Made by a program: the position numbers and the translations under genes
NCBI GenBank assembly: GCA_022822185.1
Contig: JAJECE010000094.1
Coordinates: 1 to 36,946, forward strand
DNA: 36,946 nucleotides
Origin: Rhodothermales bacterium
GTDB lineage: Bacteria > Bacteroidota > Rhodothermia > Rhodothermales > Bin80
Direction: 5' to 3'
The notes under the pieces: generated by a model
What the model saw: the letters and a program-made list of their open reading frames with translations, nothing else
The model's database searches: none
What the model was told of the DNA's origin: nothing
In this document: one piece after another, positions 25,719 through 34,117 of the stretch
Numbering within the stretch: position 1 is the first letter of the stretch
How the letters are laid out: every line of letters begins with the position of its first letter

Positions 25719-26921
25719 CTAGGGGTGATCGGTCAGTGCATCCAGACCTGGGAGGGATTTCCCTTCAAGAAATTGCAGCATTGCGCCGCCACCGGTAGAT
25801 ACATGCGTCACTTCAGTGTGTAGATTGGATTGCTTGACGGCCGCAACAGAATCCCCTCCACCAATGATCGTTACCGCACCTTTGCGGGTTGTCGAAGCCA
25901 TTGTCTGCGCCATGGATGCGGTTCCAGATGCAAACTCCGGGATCTCAAACACCCCCATTGGGCCATTCCAGATGCAGGTGTTTGCGTCCATAATTTTCCG
26001 GGTATACATCTCAACGGTTTCCGGGCCAATATCTAATCCCATGAATCCGTTCTCAATACTTCCAGACACAGTTTTTGATGTATTGGGTACATTCAGATCT
26101 GTACTGACAATGTGATCACCGGGGAGAAGGATTTTTCCTTGCGCTTTGTCCAGCATTGCCTGCGCATCCCCTAGACGATCCTCCTCTACAAGTGAGTTGC
26201 CGATGGGGATTCCCTTGGTCTTCAGGAATGTATACGCCATTGCACCGCCAATCAGAATATGATCCACAATCTCCAGCAGGTTGGTGATCACTCCAATTTT
26301 ATCAGATACTTTTGCCCCTCCTAAAAGGGCAACCGTAGGCGGGGTTGGGGACTGCAGGGCATTCTCAAGCTGCACCAGTTCATTTTCCAACAAATGTCCG
26401 GCGGCAGCCAGAGAGAAGTGACTCGCAACCCCGACATTCGAGGCATGCGCCCTGTGGGCCGTGCCGAAGGCATCATTCACGAAGATGTCTCCAAGTTTTG
26501 CCAGTTCTGCTGCGAAGTCTGGATCATTTTTTGTTTCTTCAGGAAAGTAGCGGGTATTTTCAAGCAGGATCACACTGCCGCCGGGCATGGTGCGGACAGT
26601 TTTCTGAACGACACTTCCGATGGTTTCGCTCGAAAATCGCAAATTTGTGCCCAGCAGCCCACTTAAATAATCGGCAACCGGTGCCAGGCTGTACTGCGGG
26701 TCAGGCTGCCCCTTGGGGCGGCCCAAATGACTTAAAAGCACCGCTTTTCCACCGGCCTCTGTGATCGTCCGGATGGTCGGCAGGGCCGCACGGATACGTG
26801 TATCATCAACGACTTCATAACAATTGGTTTTCTCAGACAACTGCAAAGGTACATTGAAGTCTACGCGCACCAGTGCGCATTTCCCGTGTAGATCTAAATC
26901 TTTGAGGGTTAGTTTTTCCAT
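25719..26921 (-). CDS. pgk: Phosphoglycerate kinase
   Basis: PGK transfers the acyl phosphate of 1,3-bisphosphoglycerate to ADP in glycolysis. The start is set at the ATG whose complement is 26919-26921, giving MEKLTLKDLDLHGKCALVRVDFNVPL and 400 residues. A longer in-frame extension adds 26 residues without family similarity. Motifs seen are RVDFNVP, SHLGRPKG, the ENTRYFPEE region, VNDAFGTAHRAHAS, LLGGAKVSDKIGV, WNGPMGVFE and the nucleotide-binding TIIGGGDS near the C-terminus. It follows gap by 17 bases on the same strand. Confidence 0.97.
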   Translation of the reverse strand: MEKLTLKDLDLHGKCALVRVDFNVPLQLSEKTNCYEVVDDTRIRAALPTIRTITEAGGKAVLLSHLGRPKGQPDPQYSLAPVADYLSGLLGTNLRFSSETIGSVVQKTVRTMPGGSVILLENTRYFPEETKNDPDFAAELAKLGDIFVNDAFGTAHRAHASNVGVASHFSLAAAGHLLENELVQLENALQSPTPPTVALLGGAKVSDKIGVITNLLEIVDHILIGGAMAYTFLKTKGIPIGNSLVEEDRLGDAQAMLDKAQGKILLPGDHIVSTDLNVPNTSKTVSGSIENGFMGLDIGPETVEMYTRKIMDANTCIWNGPMGVFEIPEFASGTASMAQTMASTTRKGAVTIIGGGDSVAAVKQSNLHTEVTHVSTGGGAMLQFLEGKSLPGLDALTDHP

Positions 26922-26938
26922 CAGTGAGGATGCTGACC

Positions 26939-27949
26939 TCAGCCAGCTTTTTTCATCAGTAAGGCGGCAATATCGGCAGCCCGATTTGCGTATCCCCACT
27001 CATTATCATACCAGCCCAGGATTTTGACTGTATTGCCCTGAACCATGGTGGCCAGACTGTCAAAGATCACCGAATGTGGATTGTGGACGATGTCAATGGA
27101 AACGATTGGATCCGTGCAGAATTCCATGACTCCATCCATGGTCCCATGGGCCGCAGCCTGAAATGCAGCATTTACATCCTCTTTACTTGGGGTCGCATTG
27201 ACCTCCACCGTAAGATCGGTCAGCGAGCCGCTTGGGATTGGGACCCGGAGCGCCATCCCATCAAGCTTCCCTTTCATATGTGGAAGAACCAGTCCCACCG
27301 CCTTGGCGGCACCGGTGGTGGTTGGAACAATGGAATAGGCGGCAGCCCGTGCACGTCTTAAATCACTATGCGGGGCATCCAGAATTTTCTGACCACCTGT
27401 ATACGCATGCACCGTTGTCATTAATCCGCTTTGAATCCCAAAGGAATCATCCAGGACCTTGATCATTGGGGCAATGCAATTGGTCGTGCAACTGGCATTG
27501 GAGATAATCTCCTCCTGTCCAGTAAGCACATCGTCATTCACGCCGAGCACAACCGTCGCATCGACTTGATCCTTGGCGGGGGCGGAAATAACGACTTTCT
27601 TTGCACCGGCTCCAAGATGTTTAGCCGCCGCCGCACGGCTCCGAAAAAACCCGGTTGATTCAATGACAATATCACAGCCGAGGTCAGACCAGGGCAGATT
27701 CACGGGATCACGTTCACTGAGAACGGGAATCGTGTGGCCATCAATAGAAATGTTGCTGCCTTCGACCGAAACACTACCCGGGTATTTTCCATGCACAGAG
27801 TCGTACTTGAATAAGTGTGCAAGTGTCGTTGCATCCGTTAAGTCATTGACCGCAACGACATCAAATGCCGTGATATTGCGCTCTAAAATTGAACGAAGTG
27901 CAAGTCGGCCAATACGACCAAAACCGTTGATTGCAAGTTTGTAAGCCAT
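26939..27949 (-). CDS. gap: Glyceraldehyde-3-phosphate dehydrogenase, type I
   Basis: GAPDH oxidises glyceraldehyde-3-phosphate to 1,3-bisphosphoglycerate. The 336-residue protein begins with the Rossmann motif INGFGRIGR. The VNDLTD segment places an Asp at the position that favours NAD over NADP. The active-site motif is NASCTTNC with Cys154, and the DAPHSDLRRARAA, WYDNEWGYANR and catalytic His regions are all normal. It is the first gene of a gap-pgk operon. Confidence 0.97.
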   Translation of the reverse strand: MAYKLAINGFGRIGRLALRSILERNITAFDVVAVNDLTDATTLAHLFKYDSVHGKYPGSVSVEGSNISIDGHTIPVLSERDPVNLPWSDLGCDIVIESTGFFRSRAAAAKHLGAGAKKVVISAPAKDQVDATVVLGVNDDVLTGQEEIISNASCTTNCIAPMIKVLDDSFGIQSGLMTTVHAYTGGQKILDAPHSDLRRARAAAYSIVPTTTGAAKAVGLVLPHMKGKLDGMALRVPIPSGSLTDLTVEVNATPSKEDVNAAFQAAAHGTMDGVMEFCTDPIVSIDIVHNPHSVIFDSLATMVQGNTVKILGWYDNEWGYANRAADIAALLMKKAG

Positions 27950-28003
27950 TTAAGGTTGATTGATTAAGTTGTTGAATAGAGTTACGTTGAACAAGAAAGC
28001 CGG

Positions 28004-28036
28004 CAAATCTATCCCTTTCGTCTGGGTAGATCCGAA
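28004..28036 (-). promoter_or_regulatory. Likely gap-pgk promoter, Bacteroidota type
   Basis: On the minus strand TAGATTTG (complement of 28004-28011) matches the -7 box TAnnTTTG, and TTCG (complement of 28033-28036) lies 21 bases upstream where a TTTG -33 element is expected. The transcript would begin about 45-50 bases before the gap ATG. The -7 box is a clean match; the -33 element is one base off. Confidence 0.45.
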
Positions 28037-28444
28037 CCGTGGCTTTCAGATTGAGCATTTTCCATAGAAGAGAGTAAAACGAGCAAGTGCGGAAAATGAT
28101 TGCATGGGATCAGGTTTCAAACTCAGTCTTGAGATTGAACGAACCCCGTCAGAACCGTAGAAGACTTGATCAGCATGAAATTTAACGAAGATCTTTCGAA
28201 TGACCGTTACAGGTACCTTGGAAACTCCTGAAATCTATAAGGGGTGGTTTCGCGAAATCATCAACGCCTGATTAAGGATGAGAATAAATTCGCTTGATTA
28301 AATGGACAGAATTAAGCAGGAACTGCAGTCCGTCTTACGGCAGATACCGAATGATGATAAAGCCTCACGGAGGATGGATCCCATGATGTTTTTCGCAGGA
28401 AGGTATTTCCCTGGATTGACTCACTCAAATGGAAGAATTTTAGA
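28037..28444. other. Intergenic region between divergent gap and the TPR operon
   Basis: About 400 bases. A 51-codon frame (28302-28457) overlaps the TPR start and has no recognisable features. I see no RNA gene; a promoter for the + strand operon must lie here, but I cannot place it. Confidence 0.5.
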
Positions 28445-29146
28445 ATGTCAAAAATAAAAGCTCCGAAGGGAGTGATGGGGCAGAGAGGCAGCCAGCGGGC
28501 GGAATCAGATAGACGCTGGTATGAGCCTATATTAGCGGCCTATTATGGAAATCGGCGTGTCTTCACGGGTGCCGCAATCGGTGTGCTCCTGGTGATTGCC
28601 GGCATATTCGGCTTTAATTACATCCAGGGGGAGCGTGACGCGCAGGCCCAGGAATTCCTGGGAGCCATTATTCTTGAATACGAAAGAGGCGACTACCGCA
28701 TAGCGCTAGACGGTAGCGGCGAAACTCTGGGGCTTCTGGATATTATTGACCGCTATGGAGGCACGCCTGCCGGGAATACGGCTAGATTTTATGCGGGCAA
28801 CGCACTTTTTGAACTAGAAGAATACGATCAGGCGTTGGCACAGTTTGAAGATTTTAACGCAAGTGATGATTTTCTTGGTGCCAGCGCAACGGCAGGCCGT
28901 GCTGCGATCCATGAGATGCAGGGGGATTTTTCAATTGCAGCGGATCTGTTTAAACGTGCCGCGGAGATGGATGATAATGAGGTGCAGAGTCCGTATTATC
29001 TGCGCTCAGCTGCGCGGGCTTATGTGGAAGCCGGCGAATTAGATGTTGCCGAAGAAGTCATCCTTGAAGCCAAAGAGGACTACCCGGAAACGGATCTGGC
29101 AGATGAGTTTGACTACATGCTAGGTCTTGTACTAGCTCTGCAGTAA
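28445..29146 (+). CDS. Membrane-anchored tetratricopeptide repeat protein
   Basis: The 233-residue protein has a basic cytoplasmic N-terminus of about 38 residues, one transmembrane helix at about residues 40-60 (TGAAIGVLLVIAGIFGF), then helical repeats. The repeats contain ARFYAGNALFELEEYDQALAQF, AGRAAIHEMQGDFSIAADLF and LRSAARAYVEAGELDVAEEVI, spaced like TPR units. This layout resembles YfgM/TPR_21 proteins that work beside the Sec or Bam machineries, though the similarity is only in architecture. It is the first gene of a compact operon: the response regulator begins 2 bases after its stop. Confidence 0.8.
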   Translation: MSKIKAPKGVMGQRGSQRAESDRRWYEPILAAYYGNRRVFTGAAIGVLLVIAGIFGFNYIQGERDAQAQEFLGAIILEYERGDYRIALDGSGETLGLLDIIDRYGGTPAGNTARFYAGNALFELEEYDQALAQFEDFNASDDFLGASATAGRAAIHEMQGDFSIAADLFKRAAEMDDNEVQSPYYLRSAARAYVEAGELDVAEEVILEAKEDYPETDLADEFDYMLGLVLALQ

Positions 29147-29148
29147 GC

Positions 29149-30534
29149 ATGTCTGCACCCCGTGTGCTGGTCGTGGATGACGAGGTAAGCATCCGAAGGA
29201 CGCTCCGGGAGATTCTGGAGTACGAAGATCTTGTGGTTGAAGAGGCTACGAATGGGGAGGAAGCGCTGGGAAAACTCCAGAAATCCACCTTTGATGTAGT
29301 TCTTCTGGACATCAAAATGCCCAGGCAGGATGGATTACAGGTTTTGACTGCCTGTGTTGAAACCTGGCCGGAACTTCCCGTGATCATGATCAGCGGGCAT
29401 GCAGACATCAAGACCGCAGTTGAAGCCACACAGTCCGGGGCGTTCCATTTCATTGAAAAGCCACCGGATTTGCAGCATCTCCTGGTCACCGTTCGCTCGG
29501 CACTTGAACGGGGAAAACTGGTGATTGAGAATCGGCGTTTGCGACAGGCATTAAAGCAGAAACATGGAAATACTCTGGTTCCCATGTTGGGGGACAGCCA
29601 GGCAATGCAGGCGGTGAAGCAGTTAATCAAGCGTGTAGGTCCTACCGAGGCCCGCGTTCTCATTACGGGAGAACCAGGTACAGGAAAAGAACTGGCCGCA
29701 CGCTGGATCCATACGCAAAGTCTCCGTAACGAGGGGCCAATGGTTGAAGTGAATTGCGCGGCAATCCCCTCCGAACTCATTGAAAGTGAATTATTTGGGC
29801 ATGAAAAAGGTTCATTTACCGGTGCGAACCGTCAGCGGGTCGGGAAATTTGAACAGGCGCATGGCGGTACATTGTTTCTGGATGAAATCGGGGATATGAG
29901 CCTTCCTGCACAGGCCAAAGTTCTCCGGGTTCTTCAGGAAAATAAACTGACCAGAGTAGGCGGGGAGCGCACGATCAAGGTGGATGTGCGCGTGGTCGCT
30001 GCAACGAATAAGGACCTGCGGGTTGCAATTAAGGATGGGGAATTTCGTGAGGATCTCTATCACAGGCTGAGTGTAATCCTTTTGAGTATGCCTCCGGTGA
30101 GAGAACGTGATGGGGATGTCCCGATGCTCATTGAGCATTTTGCGGCTCGGCTCTCCAAACGAAACGGTCTTCCGCCCAAAATCTTTACCAATGAGGCAAT
30201 GAGCAAACTTTCCTCATTGCCGTGGAGCGGCAATGTTCGGGAGATCAGCAATGTGGTTGAGCGGATGATGATTTTGAGCGAAACAAATACAGTCACTTTA
30301 TTGGACGTGGAGCGTCTGGTCATGCCCGCATCTTCAGCGAAGGGACAATTCCATACCATGACAGAGCAATATAGCAGTCTGGCAGATTTCCGTGAACATG
30401 CGGAGCGCCTGTTTCTGCGGCAGAAGCTGGACGAGAATAATTGGAACGTGAGCCAGACAGCGGAGAAAATTGGAATCCAGCGCTCCCATCTTCATACAAG
30501 GATAAAGCGGTATAATCTGGAACGGAATGCCTAA
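29149..30534 (+). CDS. Sigma-54-dependent response regulator, NtrC family
   Basis: The 461-residue protein has three domains. The receiver has acidic residues Asp10/Asp11, phosphoacceptor Asp54 (VVLLDIKMP) and Lys104. The AAA+ domain has Walker A GEPGTGKE (174-181), the sigma-54 contact loop GSFTGA at 221-226, where the usual A is replaced by S, Walker B GGTLFLDE (239-246), and the arginine-finger region FREDLYHRL. A C-terminal Fis-type helix-turn-helix (NVSQTAEKIGIQRSHLHTRIKRY) binds upstream sites. No histidine kinase is in the window. Its gene overlaps the next one by 8 bases, so translation is probably coupled. Confidence 0.95.
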   Translation: MSAPRVLVVDDEVSIRRTLREILEYEDLVVEEATNGEEALGKLQKSTFDVVLLDIKMPRQDGLQVLTACVETWPELPVIMISGHADIKTAVEATQSGAFHFIEKPPDLQHLLVTVRSALERGKLVIENRRLRQALKQKHGNTLVPMLGDSQAMQAVKQLIKRVGPTEARVLITGEPGTGKELAARWIHTQSLRNEGPMVEVNCAAIPSELIESELFGHEKGSFTGANRQRVGKFEQAHGGTLFLDEIGDMSLPAQAKVLRVLQENKLTRVGGERTIKVDVRVVAATNKDLRVAIKDGEFREDLYHRLSVILLSMPPVRERDGDVPMLIEHFAARLSKRNGLPPKIFTNEAMSKLSSLPWSGNVREISNVVERMMILSETNTVTLLDVERLVMPASSAKGQFHTMTEQYSSLADFREHAERLFLRQKLDENNWNVSQTAEKIGIQRSHLHTRIKRYNLERNA

Positions 30535-31774
30535 GATTTTTTTGCACATCCTGCTCGGATGCGTGATATTCATACCGATTGAAGTTGCGTCTCAGGTTGG
30601 TGTCAGCCAGAGGCTGAATGTGTTTCTTGATTGTGACTGGTGTGACGAGTCGCATATTCGTACGGAGTTGGATTTTGTCAATTACGTTCGGGATCCAAAC
30701 CAGGCCGACGTGCATGTATTCGTGACCATCAGTTTCACGGTTCTCAGTGGTCGTCAATATGATTTATCCTTTATCGGCCTTGGATCTCTGGAAGGATCAG
30801 AATTGAACCTGGTCCGGGTCGTGGATCAGGATGCATCCGGCGAAGAGAGGCGGGCAGCGATCAATGAGGCACTTCGTCTGGGGCTGGCTCCCTTTCTGGG
30901 ACGTGAGGGAGAGACCGATCTCTTTTCACTTGCCTATGTAGAGCGGGAAGAATCCGAGGCAGAAGAATTATTAAGCCGGGATCCATGGAGGCACTGGGTC
31001 TTCAATCTGTATGGCGGGGACTTTGAATTGGACCTGGAATCCAATCGTACGGTCTTTGATTCGCGCTGGGGATTTTTTGCCGATCACCGAAGTGAAGCGT
31101 GGAAGGCGCGAATTCGGCCCTATTTTAACTATGATCTGGTTCGAATCCAGCGGGACGGCAGAGCAACGGTCCGCAGAAGTATTACCCGGCATGGGTTAGA
31201 CAGCTATTTAATCAGGAGTCTGGGATCTCACTGGTCAGCGGGGTTCTTTGTCGACTATGTGACGCGTGATGATCGAAATCTAAAGCATTGGGTCTCCCTT
31301 GAGCCGGGGGTGGAATACAGTTTGTTTCCCTATGAAGTGGCAACGAGGCGGGCCATTACGTTTGTATACCGGATTGGTATGCAGTATGCGGATTATTTTG
31401 AGACAACAATTTTCGGGGAGACGGAGCAGTGGCTGCCCCGTCATGAGCTGGACGCAACCGTTGCGATTCGTCGCCCCTGGGGAGATATTTTCAGTGGACT
31501 GGAGGGGGCGCAATTTCTACATGATCCTTCAAAGCAGCGGGCGGAATTTTTTGCCAGCATTTCGGTGCGTCTGTTTCAGGGATTTTCTCTGGAGCTTGAG
31601 GGAAGTTTTGAAATGATCCGGGACCAGCTCTCTCTGCCTGGAGGCGAGTTGCTGCTGGAAGACATTCTCCTGCAGCAGCGTGAACTTGCAACGGACTACT
31701 ATGCCAGCACTAGCATTGCATTTTCGTACACATTTGGCTCAAAGTTTGCCAATGTCGTGAACACGCGCTTCTGA
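30527..31774 (+). CDS. Predicted outer-membrane beta-barrel protein, conserved hypothetical
   Basis: The 415-residue protein has a signal peptide (MPKIFLHILLGCVIFIPIEVASQ, cleavage likely after residue 22). A periplasmic domain follows, with LNVFLDCDWCDESHIRTELDFVNYV and NQADVHVFVTIS. The rest is a series of alternating hydrophobic/aromatic strands ending in a C-terminal phenylalanine (VVNTRF), the usual sign for BamA-assembled barrels. I recall this domain pair from uncharacterised proteins of Bacteroidota relatives, but it has no function that I know. It overlaps the regulator by 8 bases (ATGCCTAA) and lolD by 1 base (TGATG), so the three are clearly one transcription unit. Confidence 0.75.
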   Translation: MPKIFLHILLGCVIFIPIEVASQVGVSQRLNVFLDCDWCDESHIRTELDFVNYVRDPNQADVHVFVTISFTVLSGRQYDLSFIGLGSLEGSELNLVRVVDQDASGEERRAAINEALRLGLAPFLGREGETDLFSLAYVEREESEAEELLSRDPWRHWVFNLYGGDFELDLESNRTVFDSRWGFFADHRSEAWKARIRPYFNYDLVRIQRDGRATVRRSITRHGLDSYLIRSLGSHWSAGFFVDYVTRDDRNLKHWVSLEPGVEYSLFPYEVATRRAITFVYRIGMQYADYFETTIFGETEQWLPRHELDATVAIRRPWGDIFSGLEGAQFLHDPSKQRAEFFASISVRLFQGFSLELEGSFEMIRDQLSLPGGELLLEDILLQQRELATDYYASTSIAFSYTFGSKFANVVNTRF

Positions 31775-32454
31775 TGTCACCCCAACTGATTGCAGAGGAT
31801 CTGCATAAAGGATTTCAGACGGGTTCAGGGGGAAGGCTGGAGGTATTGGAGGGCGTATCTCTGACGGTGAATGCCGGCGAAGTCGTTGCGATCATTGGAG
31901 ACAGCGGAACCGGTAAAACAACACTGCTTCATTTACTGGGTGCACTGGACCGTCCGGATCGGGGGACAGTTTCGTATGACGGGAAGGATATTTTTCAGCA
32001 GAATGATGATTCGCTGAGCCGCTGGCGTAACCGTTCGATTGGGTTCATTTTTCAATTCCATCATTTGCTGCCGGAGTTCAGTGCTCTGGAAAATGTAGCC
32101 ATGCCTGCCCTGATTGGTGGCAAGGCATTGCGCAGGGCGCAGCAGCGGGCAACCGCGCTTCTTACGCAATTAGGACTTGAGGCCCGTCTTGAGCATCGCC
32201 CGTCCGAACTTTCGGGGGGCGAGCAGCAGCGCGTCGCAGTTGCACGCGCATTGATGAACCAGCCCGCACTCGTCCTTGCAGACGAACCCACCGGCAGTCT
32301 CGATACACGAACTGCCGGCGCACTCCATGAGGAACTGCTCAGTCTGAGCCGGACCTATAATCAGGCTTTTGTAATTGCCACCCACAACCCGGCTCTGAGC
32401 GAATTGTGTGATCGCGTTCTGGTCTTACAGGGCGGTAAACTCCAGGAAAAATAG
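31774..32454 (+). CDS. lolD: ABC transporter ATP-binding protein, LolD type
   Basis: LolD energises the extraction of outer-membrane lipoproteins by LolCE; closely related MacB-type ATPases serve other efflux systems. The 226-residue protein has Walker A GDSGTGKTT (residues 42-50), the Q-loop region GFIFQFHHLLPEFSALENV typical for LolD, signature LSGGEQQRVA at 146-155, Walker B LVLADEPTGSLD and H-loop ATHNP. LolC/LolE partners are not next to it. It is the last gene of the TPR-regulator-barrel-ATPase operon. Its 3' end is duplicated downstream, beyond the DNA methyltransferase. Confidence 0.92.
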   Translation: MSPQLIAEDLHKGFQTGSGGRLEVLEGVSLTVNAGEVVAIIGDSGTGKTTLLHLLGALDRPDRGTVSYDGKDIFQQNDDSLSRWRNRSIGFIFQFHHLLPEFSALENVAMPALIGGKALRRAQQRATALLTQLGLEARLEHRPSELSGGEQQRVAVARALMNQPALVLADEPTGSLDTRTAGALHEELLSLSRTYNQAFVIATHNPALSELCDRVLVLQGGKLQEK

Positions 32455-32503
32455 TTTCCAGGCCACAGCAGGAATATTTTCATGGTTGCGTTGTATTTCA
32501 CCA
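32188..32503 (+). repeat. Direct repeat copy A: 3' end of lolD plus downstream spacer
   Basis: This stretch from CTTGAGCA to TTGTATTTCACCAT is repeated at 33736-34050. The two are the same length within a base and about 80% identical by eye in the last 220 bases, including non-coding sequence after the stop codon (GTTTCCAGG, GTTGCGTTGTATTT). The copies lie 1548 bases apart and bracket a DNA methyltransferase gene. Confidence 0.85.
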
Positions 32504-32540
32504 TGCCGGTAGAACCCGAATAATCAATACGAGGCAGGTA

Positions 32541-33683
32541 ATGTCAGTGAATTATACATTGTTTGGCGAGCCTGTCGTGACGGTTCCTGCAACAGAAGGA
32601 ATTAAATATGCTGGCTCAAAACTCAAATTACTGCCCCATATTCTACGCCTTGCACATCAGACCGGGGCAAAGAGCGTTTTGGACGGGTTTTCTGGTACAA
32701 CCCGTGTCTCGCAGGCACTTCCGCAGTCGGGATATAAGGTTTTTTGCAACGATGTATCTGCATGGTCCAGGGTATTTGGGATCTGTTACCTGATGAACCG
32801 GGTGCCCAGAATGTACTACGAGGGGATCATCAATCATCTAAATTCGGTCTCGCCTGAAAATGGGTGGTTCACAGAACACTATGGCGGGATCGCACCTGCC
32901 AATGGTCAACCGTCAGAGCAGCAGGATGGTCTCAAGAAACTCTGGCAGATTCACAACACACGCAAGTTAGACGGGATTCGGTCAGAGATAGAGCGTATGG
33001 GCCTTTCTCCCATTGAGGAGGCGGTCGCACTCACCAGTCTTATTATGGGATTAGACCGTGTGGACAGCACGATTGGACACTTTGCCTCTTACTTGAGAGA
33101 ATGGTCGAAGCACTCCTACAAAATGCTTCAGTTGGAAGTCCCCAGGTTATTTATTTCCAGAGAGGAGAATGAAGTATTGCAAAGAGATATTTTTGATGTT
33201 TCAGATATGGAGGTTGATCTTGCCTACTACGATCCCCCTTATGGCTCCAATAATGAGAAAATGCCACCACCCCGAGTCAGATATACGGCCTACTATCATT
33301 TATGGACCAGTATTTGCCTGAATGACAAACCGGAACTCTTTGGTAAGGCAAAACGCCGGGTAGACTCTTCCGACAAGGTCTCAGCCTCTATATTTGAAGA
33401 GTTCAGAAAGAATCCGTCCACGGGCAGATATATGGCCGTGGAGGCACTTGAGCGATTGATTAACTCAACCCGTGCAAAATGGATTATCCTGTCCTACAGT
33501 TCTGGAGGACGCACTACCGCCGCCGAAATTGATTCAATAATCCGGGATTGCGGTCAGGTGGTGGAGCTTGTCAAAGTAAACTACAAACGTAATGTGATGG
33601 CAAACATGAGGTGGACCAATGAGTGGTTAAATGGTGCTGATTCGCCGAATTGCGAGTACCTGTTTCTTATCCATAAGGGGTGA
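32541..33683 (+). CDS. D12-class DNA adenine N6-methyltransferase, solitary
   Basis: The 380-residue enzyme has the alpha-class N6-adenine methyltransferase order. The SAM-binding region is near the N-terminus with KYAGSKLKLLP (motif X) and VLDGFSGTTRVSQAL (motif I); NDVSAWS carries the acidic motif II; LAYYDPPYGSNN is the catalytic DPPY motif IV. The long middle is the target-recognition region. The recognised site is unknown. No restriction enzyme gene is near it, so it could act as an orphan regulator or be a remnant of a mobile unit. Its flanks are direct repeats derived from lolD, which argues for insertion or duplication at this place. Confidence 0.9.
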   Translation: MSVNYTLFGEPVVTVPATEGIKYAGSKLKLLPHILRLAHQTGAKSVLDGFSGTTRVSQALPQSGYKVFCNDVSAWSRVFGICYLMNRVPRMYYEGIINHLNSVSPENGWFTEHYGGIAPANGQPSEQQDGLKKLWQIHNTRKLDGIRSEIERMGLSPIEEAVALTSLIMGLDRVDSTIGHFASYLREWSKHSYKMLQLEVPRLFISREENEVLQRDIFDVSDMEVDLAYYDPPYGSNNEKMPPPRVRYTAYYHLWTSICLNDKPELFGKAKRRVDSSDKVSASIFEEFRKNPSTGRYMAVEALERLINSTRAKWIILSYSSGGRTTAAEIDSIIRDCGQVVELVKVNYKRNVMANMRWTNEWLNGADSPNCEYLFLIHKG

Positions 33684-33735
33684 ATGCAGGGTTGGTGCGT
33701 TCATCTCTTTTCCATCTGTAATGCAGAAAATCCAA

Positions 33736-33999
33736 CTTGAGCACTGCACATCAGAACTTTCGGGGGCCAATGGCAGTATGTTGCAGTGCTTGTGTACGAA
33801 TGAATCAGTCCATGTTCATCTCCGCCGACGAACCTGCAGGCAGGTTGTGCACATGGACTGCCGGTGCACTCCATGAGGAATTGCTCAATCTGAGCCGGAC
33901 CGATAGCGGGGCTTTTGTAATTGCCACCCATAACCCGGATCTGCACGAATTAGGTCATGATGCTTCGGGGTTACAGGATGGTGAACTCTGGGAAAATAG
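33736..33999 (+). pseudogene. Decayed duplicate of the lolD 3' end
   Basis: Translation of one frame gives TAGALHEELLNLSRT and AFVIATHNPDLHELGHD, aligning with TAGALHEELLSLSRT and AFVIATHNPALSELCD of intact lolD. The ABC signature is destroyed (LSGGEQQRVA has become unreadable beyond LSG), Walker B has lost its hydrophobic strand, and one base is missing near the former stop codon (33997-33999). There is no start or Walker A. It cannot make a working ATPase. Confidence 0.82.
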
Positions 34000-34050
34000 T
34001 TTCCAGGGCCACGGCAGGGATATTTTTATTGTTGCGTTGTATTTTTACAT
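33736..34050 (+). repeat. Direct repeat copy B: degenerate lolD end before nadA
   Basis: This copy pairs with 32188-32503. It ends 67 bases before nadA, while copy A ends 37 bases before the methyltransferase. The shared non-coding tail may therefore hold a promoter that once served nadA and was duplicated. That last point is inference; no strong promoter match is visible in it. Confidence 0.82.
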
Positions 34051-34117
34051 AGTACACGCTTGTACCGTTAATCGGACTGGAGCCACAGATGTCGGCTCCG
34101 TCCTAATTGATTGAGTT

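Noticed and set aside
26922..26999. 26-residue N-terminal extension of pgk
   Set aside because: It overlaps the gap 3' end and has no similarity to PGK, whose N-terminus fits the ATG at 26921.
28302..28457. 51-codon open frame overlapping the start of the TPR gene
   Set aside because: No family resemblance and no start signal. The overlap alone does not make it a gene.
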